In this document: positions 1 to 8,672 of the stretch, piece after piece
Layout of the letters: each line of letters starts with the position of its first letter
Numbering within the stretch: the stretch's first letter is position 1
Assembly (NCBI GenBank): GCA_036960605.1
Contig: JBALXI010000021.1
Coordinates: forward strand, 1-64,000
Reading direction: 5' to 3'
From: Oleispira sp036960605
GTDB taxonomy: Bacteria; Pseudomonadota; Gammaproteobacteria; Pseudomonadales; Oceanobacteraceae
DNA length: 64,000 nt
Notes under the pieces: model-generated
Database searches by the model: none
Seen by the model: only the letters and a program-made list of their open reading frames with translations
Told to the model about the DNA's origin: nothing
Translations under genes and position numbers: made by a program

Positions 1-118
1 CAAAACGGCGTAAATACCTCCCTGTAGCCTTAGTTCGGCTCCTGCCTCGCATATTTGCTCCACAAACACCCAATAATCGATCTTATCCTGTCTTAATTTG
101 AACTACCTGAGTAGTTAC
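1..118 (-). repeat. MITE-like repeat, copy A (cut by window start)
   Basis: Read on the minus strand, this stretch matches the first ~118 bases of the element at 6444-6612 with only scattered mismatches and short indels. The outer end CTGAGTAGTTA at 108-118 matches the terminal repeat of copy B. The rest of the copy lies before the window. It sits 13 bases beyond the stop codon of the CobW gene. No open reading frame in it is convincing, so it looks like a non-coding dispersed repeat. Confidence 0.8.
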
Positions 119-131
119 AGTGTTTTTATCA

Positions 132-1130
132 TTAAGAATTGAGGCAATGTAGTAATTCTTGCTGAAGATTTTCGAATGCCGAATTGACTAGATCGATACA
201 TTCAATGCGGCTATCAAATGTCTCATCGACTTCTATTTCTGTTAGCACAGAGTCTGCTTTGTTATAAGCGATAATGCCTTGGTCGGTAATGAAAACGGCC
301 TTGATGCGCTCGACATTAATGCCTGTTAATAATGTCTGCAGATTGCTTCGGTTAAAGGTAAATGTATTTTTAAATATCCAGCCTTGGCTGTAAAACCCTT
401 CTCCTTTGTTCGTGATGCTAACGTAACCACAAGATGGAAGTACGGGGTCGCTTTTAAACGGCTGTTTTGTTTCTTTGGTTAGCGGAGGGTGATTATTACC
501 AATATAGGATGAAGAGGGTATTAGCCATTCTTGTTGGATTTCCCCCATGCTGGTTTGATATAGCGATTGATCGGTTTTTGAATCTTTGCTTTCTATGTAT
601 TCCAACAGTGCAGGAAAATCGTTTGGCTGATATTGATCAGACTTGTTCGCGACAATGACGTCAGCAACTTCCAATTGTTGGTTAAAAGATGGATGCGTAG
701 TGTAGCGTTCAATTTGAATTTTTCGTGCATCAACCAATGTAACAGTCGCTCGAAGATCAATAACACTGCGATAATGTTCACTGCTAAGTATGTCTAGCAC
801 TTCTTTAGGGTGGCCCAGTCCAGTAGGTTCAATAATTAACCGATGAGGTTTGGCGTGGGCAATTAACATGTTCAGTGCAATATGCATCGACAGACCAGCA
901 GCGCAGCACATACATCCCCCCGGAACTTCTTTAATATAAATACCTTGCTCTACTCTATCTTTTCCATGGAGTAAGCTGCCGTCTATTCCGACTTCGCCAA
1001 ATTCATTAACGAGTACTGCCCAGCGTTCGTCGTCTGGTTTCTGTTTAAGTAAGTTTAAAATAGCCGTTGTTTTACCAACCCCCAGGAAGCCTGTAATGAC
1101 ATTGGTGGGGATCGCTTTAAATGTAGACAT
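132..1130 (-). CDS. CobW/G3E-family GTPase, probable zinc metallochaperone
   Basis: A 332-residue cytoplasmic GTPase of the CobW/COG0523 (G3E) family. The sequence shows a Walker A loop (GFLGVGKTT, residues 14-22), the family's metal-binding CxCC motif (GCMCC, residues 72-76), an NKSD guanine-recognition motif (162-165) and a C-terminal CobW domain. Family members deliver zinc or other metals to client enzymes when metal is scarce. It is the last gene of a four-gene minus-strand operon, 54 bases after the MerC-like gene, led by a Zur box at 3022-3038. That context argues for zinc rather than cobalt or nitrile hydratase maturation; the metal itself is inferred. Copy A of a repeat follows its stop. 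Confidence 0.9.
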   Translation of the reverse strand: MSTFKAIPTNVITGFLGVGKTTAILNLLKQKPDDERWAVLVNEFGEVGIDGSLLHGKDRVEQGIYIKEVPGGCMCCAAGLSMHIALNMLIAHAKPHRLIIEPTGLGHPKEVLDILSSEHYRSVIDLRATVTLVDARKIQIERYTTHPSFNQQLEVADVIVANKSDQYQPNDFPALLEYIESKDSKTDQSLYQTSMGEIQQEWLIPSSSYIGNNHPPLTKETKQPFKSDPVLPSCGYVSITNKGEGFYSQGWIFKNTFTFNRSNLQTLLTGINVERIKAVFITDQGIIAYNKADSVLTEIEVDETFDSRIECIDLVNSAFENLQQELLHCLNS

Positions 1131-1184
1131 GTGAATAGGTATCCTTTAGATATCTTGCGTCTCTGTTGCACTTAATTAGTAGCA

Positions 1185-1580
1185 TTAGTGGTCTGTAGAT
1201 TTACAGTCTTTGCATAGGGAGCTATTTTGAATATGTCCAAGGGCTATGAATGCCGCGCCTAATACGGAGGCGATTTTCTCCCCTGCTTCTCCGAGTAATT
1301 CATGACCAAAAAATGCGGTTGGAATTAGGATAGCCAGACCGAGTAAACCGAATATCATCACACTTAGATTTTTGTGCTGACGACACCCTATTGTCAGTGC
1401 GATAAGGCTGGTGGGAATAACAGCAATCAGTAGCCATTGATGGAAAAGCTCATCACCAAACACACTCGTTCCCAATGTGGGTAACAGAATTAGGATAATA
1501 GGAAGTAGTAGACAATGAACGGCGCAAACAGAGGACAATCCGATGGCTATTTTGTCGATATTAATGGATGCAGATTTCAC
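1185..1580 (-). CDS. MerC domain-containing membrane protein
   Basis: A 131-residue inner-membrane protein of the MerC type, with about four hydrophobic segments and a CAVHC motif in the first helix (near residues 19-23) resembling the metal-binding cysteine pair of MerC mercury transporters. There is a second Cys pair near the C-terminus (LCKDCK). No mercury resistance genes are nearby. It sits between the ZrgA-like gene and the CobW GTPase, with gaps of about 55 bases on each side, behind a Zur box, so a role in zinc handling is more likely than mercury transport. The function is inferred from context. Confidence 0.8.
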   Translation of the reverse strand: MKSASINIDKIAIGLSSVCAVHCLLLPIILILLPTLGTSVFGDELFHQWLLIAVIPTSLIALTIGCRQHKNLSVMIFGLLGLAILIPTAFFGHELLGEAGEKIASVLGAAFIALGHIQNSSLCKDCKSTDH

Positions 1581-1636
1581 GTTATTTCCTTTGGGTACTT
1601 GAGTTTTTTGAGCCTGATGGCTGATTAGGCTTGGGC

Positions 1637-2248
1637 TTAGCGAAAATTAATTTCATTATGTTCATGGTTAAGTGTGGTTGTGCCTTGCTGGTTGTGAATA
1701 ATCCATTGAACTTGCAGAGATATAATATTCGGAAATATATCGAGCAGAAGAATCACAGCGGAGTGAAGTTTTTCTGGCTGCGCGCAGTGGTATAAATAGG
1801 TCGCTTTTATATCGTTATGGGAGTTGCTGTCTTGCTTATGGCTTTTGTGATGCTCATGATTAGGTTGTACATTTTTATTGGTTATTAATAGGCCTGAAAA
1901 ATCCGCGGACTGTTGTTTCAGCATACATTCGCCATCACTAAGGAGGAAAAAAGCACTAGGGGTTGTCAGGCTGGTGCGGGTGTTCTCAACTATTAACTGG
2001 TCTTCGGAGTTGTGTATGCCATGTTCAAAACCAAGCAAATTCATCGCTGGAGAATTCAGTTCCACAGACAGTTGCTTATCTTCAAGTACAATCTGTAATT
2101 CTGCTTTACCATGAATATGCTGGCTCAGTGACTTTGCATGCTCAGCGTGTATTTCTCTCTCCACCTCAATCTCACTGCCAAAGGCTGATGTGTTCATGGT
2201 AAGTATCAATGACATCGTAGCCAAGGCATGAATGAATATCCGCATCAT
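1637..2248 (-). CDS. DUF2796 / ZrgA-family periplasmic zinc-uptake protein
   Basis: A 203-residue exported protein with an N-terminal signal peptide (residues ~1-24, cleavage near AFGS). It matches the DUF2796/ZrgA family: an early HIHGKAELQIVLE segment, a 'PAMNLLGFEH' segment and a His-rich stretch in the middle (NHEHHKSHKQ, ~130-145) that could bind zinc. ZrgA of Vibrio is a Zur-regulated periplasmic protein that supports zinc uptake. Two adjacent ATG codons (2248 and 2245) follow an AGGA ribosome site; either could be the start. It is the second gene of the operon, 51 bases after the DUF1826 gene. No zrgBCDE-type ABC transporter is seen in the window. Confidence 0.85.
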   Translation of the reverse strand: MMRIFIHALATMSLILTMNTSAFGSEIEVEREIHAEHAKSLSQHIHGKAELQIVLEDKQLSVELNSPAMNLLGFEHGIHNSEDQLIVENTRTSLTTPSAFFLLSDGECMLKQQSADFSGLLITNKNVQPNHEHHKSHKQDSNSHNDIKATYLYHCAQPEKLHSAVILLLDIFPNIISLQVQWIIHNQQGTTTLNHEHNEINFR

Positions 2249-2299
2249 AAGATCCTGTAGTTTCGCATTAGCAATTGGTCGATTTATAAATGCTGTTAT

Positions 2300-2977
2300 T
2301 CAAGCAAAGTCGAGAGTCAGCAACAGGCGCTTTTGCCCATCGATATTATTGGGGGAGCGGTGTACCAAACCACTGTCCTCATTACCTTTCCATCCCCCGC
2401 CTTTCAGCAACGCTACGTCGCCCATATGCAGTGATTGAATAGGGTTGGGCTGCATCAGTAATCCTGATGCTTCGTCACTTAATCCGTTGTTACCGGCGCC
2501 GAGTTTATTGCGATCAGCCAATTCATGAGGCACCCATTCGGTCGCAGGGCCGGCGTAAGTTGTGATCAAACGACAAGGAACTTGGTCAACATGAAACCTT
2601 GGGCACATGGGAGTATCGATCACCCTCAAACGCAGCCCAATAGCATCTTGCTCAAACAGGCAGGCGAACATATCGGTGAGTAATGTTATGTCTTCAAGCA
2701 ATACTTCACGATGTTCAAAATGTGGCATGTGCAGGTCTAACTTTCGGGCCACATCGTGCGTCGAAGCAGAAAATTGAAGTTGGCTGAATGTGCTTAGCGC
2801 GAGCAGAGCATTAACCGACTTGTCCATGGCCATTGAATGTGTGCGTTGCCAGACAGCAAGATGGATGTTTTCTTCATAGAAAGACGTCCAGATTTTCGGA
2901 TCAGAAGATGCTGCCAAAGCGTATTTATTATGATCCGACGAAGTATTGAAATTCGTTATTGGTTGTAGCTCAGGCAT
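2300..2977 (-). CDS. DUF1826 domain-containing protein, Zur-linked
   Basis: A 225-residue soluble protein of the DUF1826 family, recognised by the segment with the 'CPRFHVDQVPCRL' and 'TTYAGPATEWVP' motifs and the C-terminal 'GDVALLKGGGW...VHRSP' region. The biochemical role is not established. The HxD and late His (VHRSP) spacing is reminiscent of a 2-oxoglutarate/Fe(II) dioxygenase-like or cupin fold, but this is only a visual impression. It is the first gene of the zinc operon; its start lies 45 bases from the Zur box. DUF1826 genes are known to accompany CobW GTPases in zinc regulons of other bacteria. Confidence 0.8.
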   Translation of the reverse strand: MPELQPITNFNTSSDHNKYALAASSDPKIWTSFYEENIHLAVWQRTHSMAMDKSVNALLALSTFSQLQFSASTHDVARKLDLHMPHFEHREVLLEDITLLTDMFACLFEQDAIGLRLRVIDTPMCPRFHVDQVPCRLITTYAGPATEWVPHELADRNKLGAGNNGLSDEASGLLMQPNPIQSLHMGDVALLKGGGWKGNEDSGLVHRSPNNIDGQKRLLLTLDFA

Positions 2978-3021
2978 GTTGATGAAGTCTTTTGTCAGTG
3001 TCTAATGGATATCTAACTGTT

Positions 3022-3038
3022 ATGTTATATTATAACAT
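3022..3038 (-). promoter_or_regulatory. Zur box upstream of the zinc operon
   Basis: ATGTTATATTATAACAT is a 17-base palindrome, perfect except for its centre, and matches the enterobacterial Zur consensus core TGTTATAWTATAACA. It lies 45 bases upstream of the DUF1826 start codon. A second, very similar site is at 15824-15842. Zinc-dependent repression by Zur is inferred from this match and the gene content. Confidence 0.88.
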
Positions 3039-3111
3039 TATTCATGTAAATGAACTTGTCCGCAGAACAAGCAAAGTTAACGAGGGTACTTATATAAGTG
3101 GGTAAGGGTGT

Positions 3112-3945
3112 TTAAAATTGATCGAAGGTCATTGCCTGACGAATCAGATTACCTTTTGATATATTGAACTTAGATATTTTAGCCAATCGATCTTCTGGTC
3201 CAAGAAGTTTATTGACGATCTCTTCTTCATCCAAGCCATCTTGCACTAGTTTTTGTGAGTTATGGCATAGAGCTAATAAGTTCTCTAACTTTTCTTCCAG
3301 TGCTTTTTTGCCTTGTTCAACAATACCTCGATGAGGACAAAATAATATTTCGAAATCAAGATTTATCAGTTTTCTTAAGCTATCAATTAACTGAGTTAGG
3401 TTTTCATCGGCACGTAAATATTTTAGTGACTTGGAAATATACATGTCACCACTGAATAAATACTTTTGCTCGGGAAAAAATAAACAGGTGAGATCTTTAG
3501 CATGGCCCGGGGTTGGAATCGCTATAACAGTTGCTTGGCTTTCAGAGCCTTCATTAATGATGAGCTGTTCGGGTAAGGTTTGGGTTTTAACTTTTAAAGG
3601 GCTGCCCCAAATGAGTTTTTGTAAAAGAGGGGTTGGATAGCCTTTGGCTAATTTCTCTTGTCCTAATAAAGGCGCATAGGGCAGCAGCTTTTTAAGCTTG
3701 CTTATACGATTGGCATTACCACTATGATCTTCGTGGTGATGGGTAATGAGCAGTGTTTTTATTGAGAGAGGTTTCAATACGCGCTTGATCGTTGACCATT
3801 GATTCGTGGGGCCTGCATCAATCAAGGTTTCACCAAGACGATAAATAATGAAGGTGGTATTTATGCCAAAGTCGAAACGGCCGGTGCGAAAGCCATGTAC
3901 GCTGTGTGGGCCGTTAATATGATCATAGGTATTACGAACTGCCAT
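3112..3945 (-). CDS. Metallo-beta-lactamase-fold hydrolase
   Basis: A 277-residue MBL-fold protein. It shows the metal-binding THHHEDH motif (residues ~68-74), a downstream TPGHA histidine, a FSGD aspartate and a CPHRG histidine, so both metal sites look intact. The ATG at 3945 was chosen because AGGA lies eight bases upstream of it; a GTG at 3972 would add nine residues without a ribosome site. Such proteins hydrolyse thioesters, lactones, phosphodiesters or similar; the substrate cannot be told. It stands alone on the minus strand, divergent from the YeeN-type gene. Confidence 0.88.
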   Translation of the reverse strand: MAVRNTYDHINGPHSVHGFRTGRFDFGINTTFIIYRLGETLIDAGPTNQWSTIKRVLKPLSIKTLLITHHHEDHSGNANRISKLKKLLPYAPLLGQEKLAKGYPTPLLQKLIWGSPLKVKTQTLPEQLIINEGSESQATVIAIPTPGHAKDLTCLFFPEQKYLFSGDMYISKSLKYLRADENLTQLIDSLRKLINLDFEILFCPHRGIVEQGKKALEEKLENLLALCHNSQKLVQDGLDEEEIVNKLLGPEDRLAKISKFNISKGNLIRQAMTFDQF

Positions 3946-4072
3946 TATTATTATCCTATTACTGATCGTCACTATTCTGAGTCGTCGTCATACTAGCATG
4001 CTCTAGGGTGGTTCAAAGCCTAAACTATGGGTACAATACGGCTATCATTAGCAATTATAAAGAATGAACACG

Positions 4073-4795
4073 ATGGGCAGAGCGTATCAGAACCGTAAAT
4101 TGTCGATGGCTAAAACGGCTTCGGCAAAAACCAAAGTTTATTCCAGATATGGCCGTGAAATCTATGTTTGCGCGAAAGCAGGGGGCGCAGATCCTACTGC
4201 TAACTTGTCGCTACGTGGAATGATCGAGCGTGCAAAGAAGGATCAAGTGCCTTCTCACGTGATCGATAAAGCCCTTGCAAAAGCGACTTCTGGTGTTGGT
4301 GAAAACTATGTACCCGCATTGTATGAAGGTATGGGCCCTGGTGGCGTTATGGTACTTATCGGTTGTTTAACTGATAACGGTAATCGTACTTTTGGCGATA
4401 TTCGTGGTGTTTTCACTAAAAATAAAGTGAAAGTGGGCAGCCAAGGTTCTGTTTTGCATATGTTCGATCATCGCGCGATGTTTGTATTCGCCGGTGATGA
4501 CGAAGATGTTGCATTAGAAGCCTTGATGGAAGCAGATGTTGATGTCAGTGACATCGATTGTGAAGACGGTATGGTGACTGTATTAACCCCGCCAAATGAA
4601 TACTTTAAAACCAAAACAGCATTGACTGACATGAATGCTGATATCGATTTTGAAGTCCAGGAAATTACCTATTTACCGCAGATGGATCATCCTGTTACCG
4701 GTGATGCTGTGGCGTTGTTTGAACGTTTTCTTGATATGTTGAATGAATTAGAAGACGTACAAGAAATCTACCATAACGGTACATTTGAAGACTAA
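4073..4795 (+). CDS. YebC/PmpR-family regulator, YeeN type
   Basis: A 240-residue member of the YebC/TACO1 family. The N-terminus MGRAYQNRK resembles E. coli YeeN (MGRKW...) rather than YebC (MAGHSKW...). Conserved segments include 'SRYGREIYVCAKAGG', 'RAKKDQVPSHVIDKA', 'YEGMGPGGV' and the C-terminal 'EDVQEIYHN'. Family members act as DNA-binding regulators or, as shown for some homologues, relieve ribosome stalling. The ATG at 4073 fits the family N-terminus; an in-frame ATG at 4064 would add MNT. No partner ruvABC operon is present, which again favours the YeeN subgroup. Confidence 0.9.
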   Translation: MGRAYQNRKLSMAKTASAKTKVYSRYGREIYVCAKAGGADPTANLSLRGMIERAKKDQVPSHVIDKALAKATSGVGENYVPALYEGMGPGGVMVLIGCLTDNGNRTFGDIRGVFTKNKVKVGSQGSVLHMFDHRAMFVFAGDDEDVALEALMEADVDVSDIDCEDGMVTVLTPPNEYFKTKTALTDMNADIDFEVQEITYLPQMDHPVTGDAVALFERFLDMLNELEDVQEIYHNGTFED

Positions 4796-5008
4796 TAGCG
4801 CTGCAAATTAGCGGCTGTTAAATTTGAAGCCGTATAGGCGAGTGGCAAGAATATTTAGGTATCTTTTGTCTCTCGTACTATTCACCTCACTTCCTCCTAT
4901 GTTCTATATATCCTCCTTCTAGCGATCCTTATTCATCACTCTATTAAAGAGTGTACAAACACTCAAATTGGCTTAATGTAATAGTTCAATCTATTGCTAG
5001 GAAAAGTC

Positions 5009-5461
5009 ATGCGAATTTCAACCAGCTTGTCCCTCATATTATTGTCTTCGTCACTCATTGGCTGTGCTGGCCAAGTGCCTAGTGATCTCGGTATGCTGAA
5101 TGGCTCTGAATTACGCCCTTGTCCTGATAAACCAAATTGTGTGCAAACTTACGACTCAATCGATATTTCCCATTTCGAGCTGCCTTTGAATGTTAAGCAA
5201 GATGAACAACAAACAACGTTAGCGATTACATCTGCGATTACTGAAACCGGCGGCAAGATTATCAGCGAAACACCGCTAGTCCCTTCTGGATATTACCTGC
5301 ATGCAGAGTATCAAAGTGATTGGTTGAAATTTGTTGATGATGTTGAAGTTGTGATTAACGATGAGTTTATTCATATTCGCTCAGCATCCCGACTAGGGCA
5401 TTCTGACCTCGGTGTGAATGCCGATCGTTTTGATAAAATTAAAGCCGCTTATGAAAAGTGA
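5009..5461 (+). CDS. DUF1499 domain lipoprotein
   Basis: A 150-residue predicted lipoprotein with signal peptide and lipobox (SLIGC, Cys near residue 21), followed by a DUF1499 domain recognised from 'CPDKPNCVQTY' near the mature N-terminus and 'IHIRSASRLGHSDLGVNADR' style C-terminal residues. Function is unknown for this family. The ATG at 5009 is preferred over a TTG at 4994 because AGGAAAAG lies at 4999-5006. Its TGA overlaps the GTG start of the following hydrolase gene, so the two are probably translationally coupled. The ~210 bases before it hold no gene. Confidence 0.85.
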   Translation: MRISTSLSLILLSSSLIGCAGQVPSDLGMLNGSELRPCPDKPNCVQTYDSIDISHFELPLNVKQDEQQTTLAITSAITETGGKIISETPLVPSGYYLHAEYQSDWLKFVDDVEVVINDEFIHIRSASRLGHSDLGVNADRFDKIKAAYEK

Positions 5462-6432
5462 AGACTGTGAAGGATAAAGTATTAGACATGGAAGCAGATA
5501 CAAATTCTGAAGTCGTTAGCCTAGCTACGTGGCAGGCAAGGGGCGGATTCTTTAAATATCGTCGATTTGATATTGATTATAAAATTTTCTATCGCGATAG
5601 CGCAGAGCATTTAAAAGGTGAGCTTTCTAAACCTATTCTATTATTAATTCATGGTTTCCCCACGGCGAGCATTGATTGGCATGCGGTGTGGCCAGCATTT
5701 AATCAGCACTTTCGTTTAATTACGCTCGATATGATGGGCTTTGGTTTATCAGATAAGCCCCAAGGCTATCAATACAGTATTCATGATCAGGCGGATATTT
5801 ATCAGAGCTTATTAAATGCATTAGGGATTACCGATTATCATCTTATGGCGCATGATTATGGTGATACGGTTGCTCAAGAATTATTAGCGCGACAATCTGA
5901 GCGAGAAAAATCGCCCTCTAGTTCTGTCCCGCGTAGCCGAATTTTAAGTACGATTTTATTAAATGGTGGGCTCTTTCCAGAAACACATCGACCGGTATTG
6001 ATGCAAAAACTGTTGGCTTCTCCTGTCGGTGCTTTGTTAATTAAATTTTATACATTTACTAAGTTTAAAAAAACGTTTGAACATATCTGTGCACAACCGA
6101 TTAGTGAAGATGAGTTAAGTATTTATTGGCAACTCTTACAGCATAAAGAGGGTGCGGCGGTGATGCCGAAGTTGATTCGTTATATGCAAGAACGCAGAGA
6201 GTTTCGATCGCGCTGGGTAGGTGCATTAGAGCAGAATCGCTCACCAATGCGATTGATCGATGGTATTGACGATCCTATTTCTGGCGCACATATGGTTGAG
6301 CGCTATAAGCAATTAGTCGAGCAGTCTGATGTCGTTGAGCTAGAGGGTATTGGACATTACCCGCAAGTAGAAGCGCCGCAGCAAGTAATCTCCGCAGCGC
6401 TGGCATTTTGGCAGCGATACAAAATCATCTGA
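5458..6432 (+). CDS. Alpha/beta hydrolase, MEST/haloalkane-dehalogenase-like
   Basis: A 324-residue alpha/beta hydrolase. The oxyanion 'LIHGFPTASIDW' segment and a nucleophile elbow 'AHDYGDTVAQEL' place Asp, not Ser, at the nucleophile position, as in epoxide hydrolases, haloalkane dehalogenases and the MEST family, whose 'HDYGD.VAQEL' motif it closely matches. A late 'GIGHYPQVEAP' segment supplies the catalytic His. The GTG start overlaps the previous stop; an ATG at 5488 is an alternative, and neither has a strong ribosome site. The substrate is unknown. A MITE-like repeat follows 12 bases after the stop. Confidence 0.85.
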   Translation: MKTVKDKVLDMEADTNSEVVSLATWQARGGFFKYRRFDIDYKIFYRDSAEHLKGELSKPILLLIHGFPTASIDWHAVWPAFNQHFRLITLDMMGFGLSDKPQGYQYSIHDQADIYQSLLNALGITDYHLMAHDYGDTVAQELLARQSEREKSPSSSVPRSRILSTILLNGGLFPETHRPVLMQKLLASPVGALLIKFYTFTKFKKTFEHICAQPISEDELSIYWQLLQHKEGAAVMPKLIRYMQERREFRSRWVGALEQNRSPMRLIDGIDDPISGAHMVERYKQLVEQSDVVELEGIGHYPQVEAPQQVISAALAFWQRYKII

Positions 6433-6443
6433 CATTGTCTTGC

Positions 6444-6612
6444 TGACTATTCAGGTAGTTCAAATTAAGACAGAGTAAGATCCATTATTGGGTGTTTGTG
6501 GAACAAATATGCGAGGCAGGGAGCCGAACTAAGGCTACAGGGATCGTATTTACGCCGTTTTGTGGAATAAATACCCAATCATGGATCGTTTTTAAAACCT
6601 GCTGAATAGTTA
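6444..6612 (+). repeat. MITE-like repeat, copy B (complete)
   Basis: A ~169-base non-coding element with terminal inverted repeats: TGACTATTCAG at 6444-6454 pairs with CTGAATAGTTA at 6602-6612, and an inner pair GATCCATTATTGGGT (6479-6493) with ACCCAATCATGGATC (6573-6587) differs at one position. A small AGCC/GGCT hairpin lies in the core. It fills the gap between two convergent genes almost exactly. The first ~118 bases recur inverted at 1-118. No transposase is visible. It could also act as a two-way terminator. Confidence 0.8.
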
Positions 6613-6620
6613 CCAAAATT

Positions 6621-8672
6621 TTAATGGAACGCGGGGGAGTAGAAGATCGAATCTTTTCCTCGTGCTTGCACCACAAAGCGATACCACACACTTTTTCCGG
6701 CAAAGCTTGGGTTGTACCAATAGGCTCTGTAGCTAGATTGAATGTCTTTTGAATCTTCACTTACTGTGTCCAATAACTGCACTGCCATATCATAGCCTTG
6801 ATCATTAATCACGATGCCTTCTTTGCTTAACGGCTGCCAAAGAATTTCACCTGTTGGGTTCTTCTCGCCACGTTCAATACTTAATAGTGGCTGGTGTAAG
6901 TTAATTAATGCTGGCGGAACATCTTGCCAATCAAAACTCCAATAGGCTTCTTCGTTCATCTCGGCTAAGTGCAGCTCAGCAGTACGCAGAGTTTTCCGTA
7001 AGGGCTTTGTCGGTGGTAGCGCCTCATCAATAAAGCGATTGATAGAGAACTCGAAGTTCCATTCTTGGGGGAGCTCTATCACTTTTTTATTTAATAATTT
7101 ATTGGCTAGTAAATCTTTAGTTAATAAACCTAAATGTTGGCTGACATACGGTTCCGAATATTGACCATAAATCGTATGACCACTTTCATAGTTTTGATCA
7201 CCATATTCTTCTGGGGTGGTAATGTAACCGGTATAGCCATTGGCTAAACTCGTGACCATGACGAGAGGCTGCTTTAATCCAGCACCTTGGTAACCGGCTT
7301 GAATTGATTTCTCAATTCTTACACCCGTTTCAGCGGTCAGCTCAAACGGCAACGGTGCAATCACTAGGTCGCCCAGTTGTACAACTTGGAATAAAATATC
7401 GTTAGGAAAATTTTTCTTGGGCTCGATTAAGCTTTGTAAAAACTCACCGCCTAAAATACTTTTATTACCTTGGCAGCCATCATTAAAGAACCAAGATTTA
7501 CTGCCTTGTTTAAAGTAAGGCATCCAAGAAAAGAAAGGCGAATCGTGTTCAAAAGGCGCGGCGGTTAGCGGAGTGCCAATACTCGCCGTATCACAAATGC
7601 TGATGCCGTTAATCTCTGGTTGTTCGCGCAGTTTGATGTGTCGTGTCGCGATGTGAATTTCTTGCTCAGAAGAAAGTTGTGTACTGAGAGAGTCGAACAA
7701 CCCCCAGGCTTCTTTGGCAATACCCGAACCTATATTACGAGACCAAATGTAGCCCGATTGCTTATAAGGCATCGCAGGGGCAATATCGCCGTGAGTCCCT
7801 TCAAAGCCACCAATGATGACAGGCTTGCTTGGCTTCAAATTAGATTCAATAGTCTGTTTTAAATCTCCTTGTAAATAAGCCCAAAGGTCGGCGTTGAAGA
7901 AAGGATCATAGCGGGGAATCGAAGTGCCATGAATAGAGAAACTCATAAAGGCCCCCAACGGTTCATAATTACCATTGTCGGCTAGGCCATCGATTCGCAC
8001 CATGTACAGATAAGGGTTAATCGCGTGAAAGACTTCGCTTTCACTGTCGCTAATATCAGTGTGATTATCATTCTTGCTGTAAGGCTTAATTGCTCGGTTG
8101 CGCGTTAATCCCCAGATAGCTTTTCTGCCCGTCGCGATTTTTGCGGCGACTTGATTATCATGGGCTTCGATTAATGCAGCGGCGAGTTGGTGAGATAAAA
8201 ATTCAAAATAATCAGGATCAAAGCCTGGGCGATTGGATGCATGCTTGTTATACATTTCAGAGCCATAATATTGCCCCGGGCTTGAATGCGTATGTGTTGC
8301 GGTAATGGTCAGGTTGCCTGCATGAATCCCCGTTTTATCGGCAACTAGCTCTGCAACGTTGGCCAATAAAATACGGGAACCCGCCATTAGGTCGGTTTGA
8401 ATTATGGCATAAGCTTGGCCATTCGCATCTTTCAAATAGTAGGCGCGGGCGTTTAAGCGCGTACGAAAACCTTCACCTATCGTTGACCAAATAGCAAAAC
8501 CAGCACGAGGTATTCCTGGCGGTGGTGTGATGTCTCGAATGGCGATACCCGCGGTGAACTGTTGTTGAGGTATGTTCTCTCTCGTAGCAGGCTGATCAAA
8601 ATTAAATTGCTGGGTGTCCATACACGCGCTGAGATTGAGCGCTAGGATCAAGAAAAGGGACAAGCGGAGCAT
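6621..8672 (-). CDS. Neutral/alkaline ceramidase-like lipoprotein
   Basis: A 683-residue protein of the neutral/alkaline non-lysosomal ceramidase family. It starts with a lipoprotein signal (LNLSAC, Cys17), then the N-terminal ceramidase domain with 'AGIAIRDITPP' (~41-51), the Zn-site motif THTHSSPG (126-133), 'SIHGTS' and 'GTHGDIAPA', and ends in a C-terminal beta domain (~540-683). Family enzymes cleave N-acyl bonds of ceramides or other acyl amides; the real substrate in a bacterium without evident sphingolipids is unknown. AAGG upstream of the ATG supports the start. It is monocistronic and convergent with the MEST-like hydrolase, with the repeat between them. Confidence 0.88.
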   Translation of the reverse strand: MLRLSLFLILALNLSACMDTQQFNFDQPATRENIPQQQFTAGIAIRDITPPPGIPRAGFAIWSTIGEGFRTRLNARAYYLKDANGQAYAIIQTDLMAGSRILLANVAELVADKTGIHAGNLTITATHTHSSPGQYYGSEMYNKHASNRPGFDPDYFEFLSHQLAAALIEAHDNQVAAKIATGRKAIWGLTRNRAIKPYSKNDNHTDISDSESEVFHAINPYLYMVRIDGLADNGNYEPLGAFMSFSIHGTSIPRYDPFFNADLWAYLQGDLKQTIESNLKPSKPVIIGGFEGTHGDIAPAMPYKQSGYIWSRNIGSGIAKEAWGLFDSLSTQLSSEQEIHIATRHIKLREQPEINGISICDTASIGTPLTAAPFEHDSPFFSWMPYFKQGSKSWFFNDGCQGNKSILGGEFLQSLIEPKKNFPNDILFQVVQLGDLVIAPLPFELTAETGVRIEKSIQAGYQGAGLKQPLVMVTSLANGYTGYITTPEEYGDQNYESGHTIYGQYSEPYVSQHLGLLTKDLLANKLLNKKVIELPQEWNFEFSINRFIDEALPPTKPLRKTLRTAELHLAEMNEEAYWSFDWQDVPPALINLHQPLLSIERGEKNPTGEILWQPLSKEGIVINDQGYDMAVQLLDTVSEDSKDIQSSYRAYWYNPSFAGKSVWYRFVVQARGKDSIFYSPAFH

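Noticed and set aside
1185..1580. Mercury resistance (mer operon)
   Set aside because: Only a MerC-like protein is present; no merA, merT, merP or merR is nearby and the operon is led by a Zur box.
6485..6760. Minus-strand ORF across copy B of the repeat
   Set aside because: It overlaps the ceramidase gene in another frame and covers the repeat; no ribosome site or family match.
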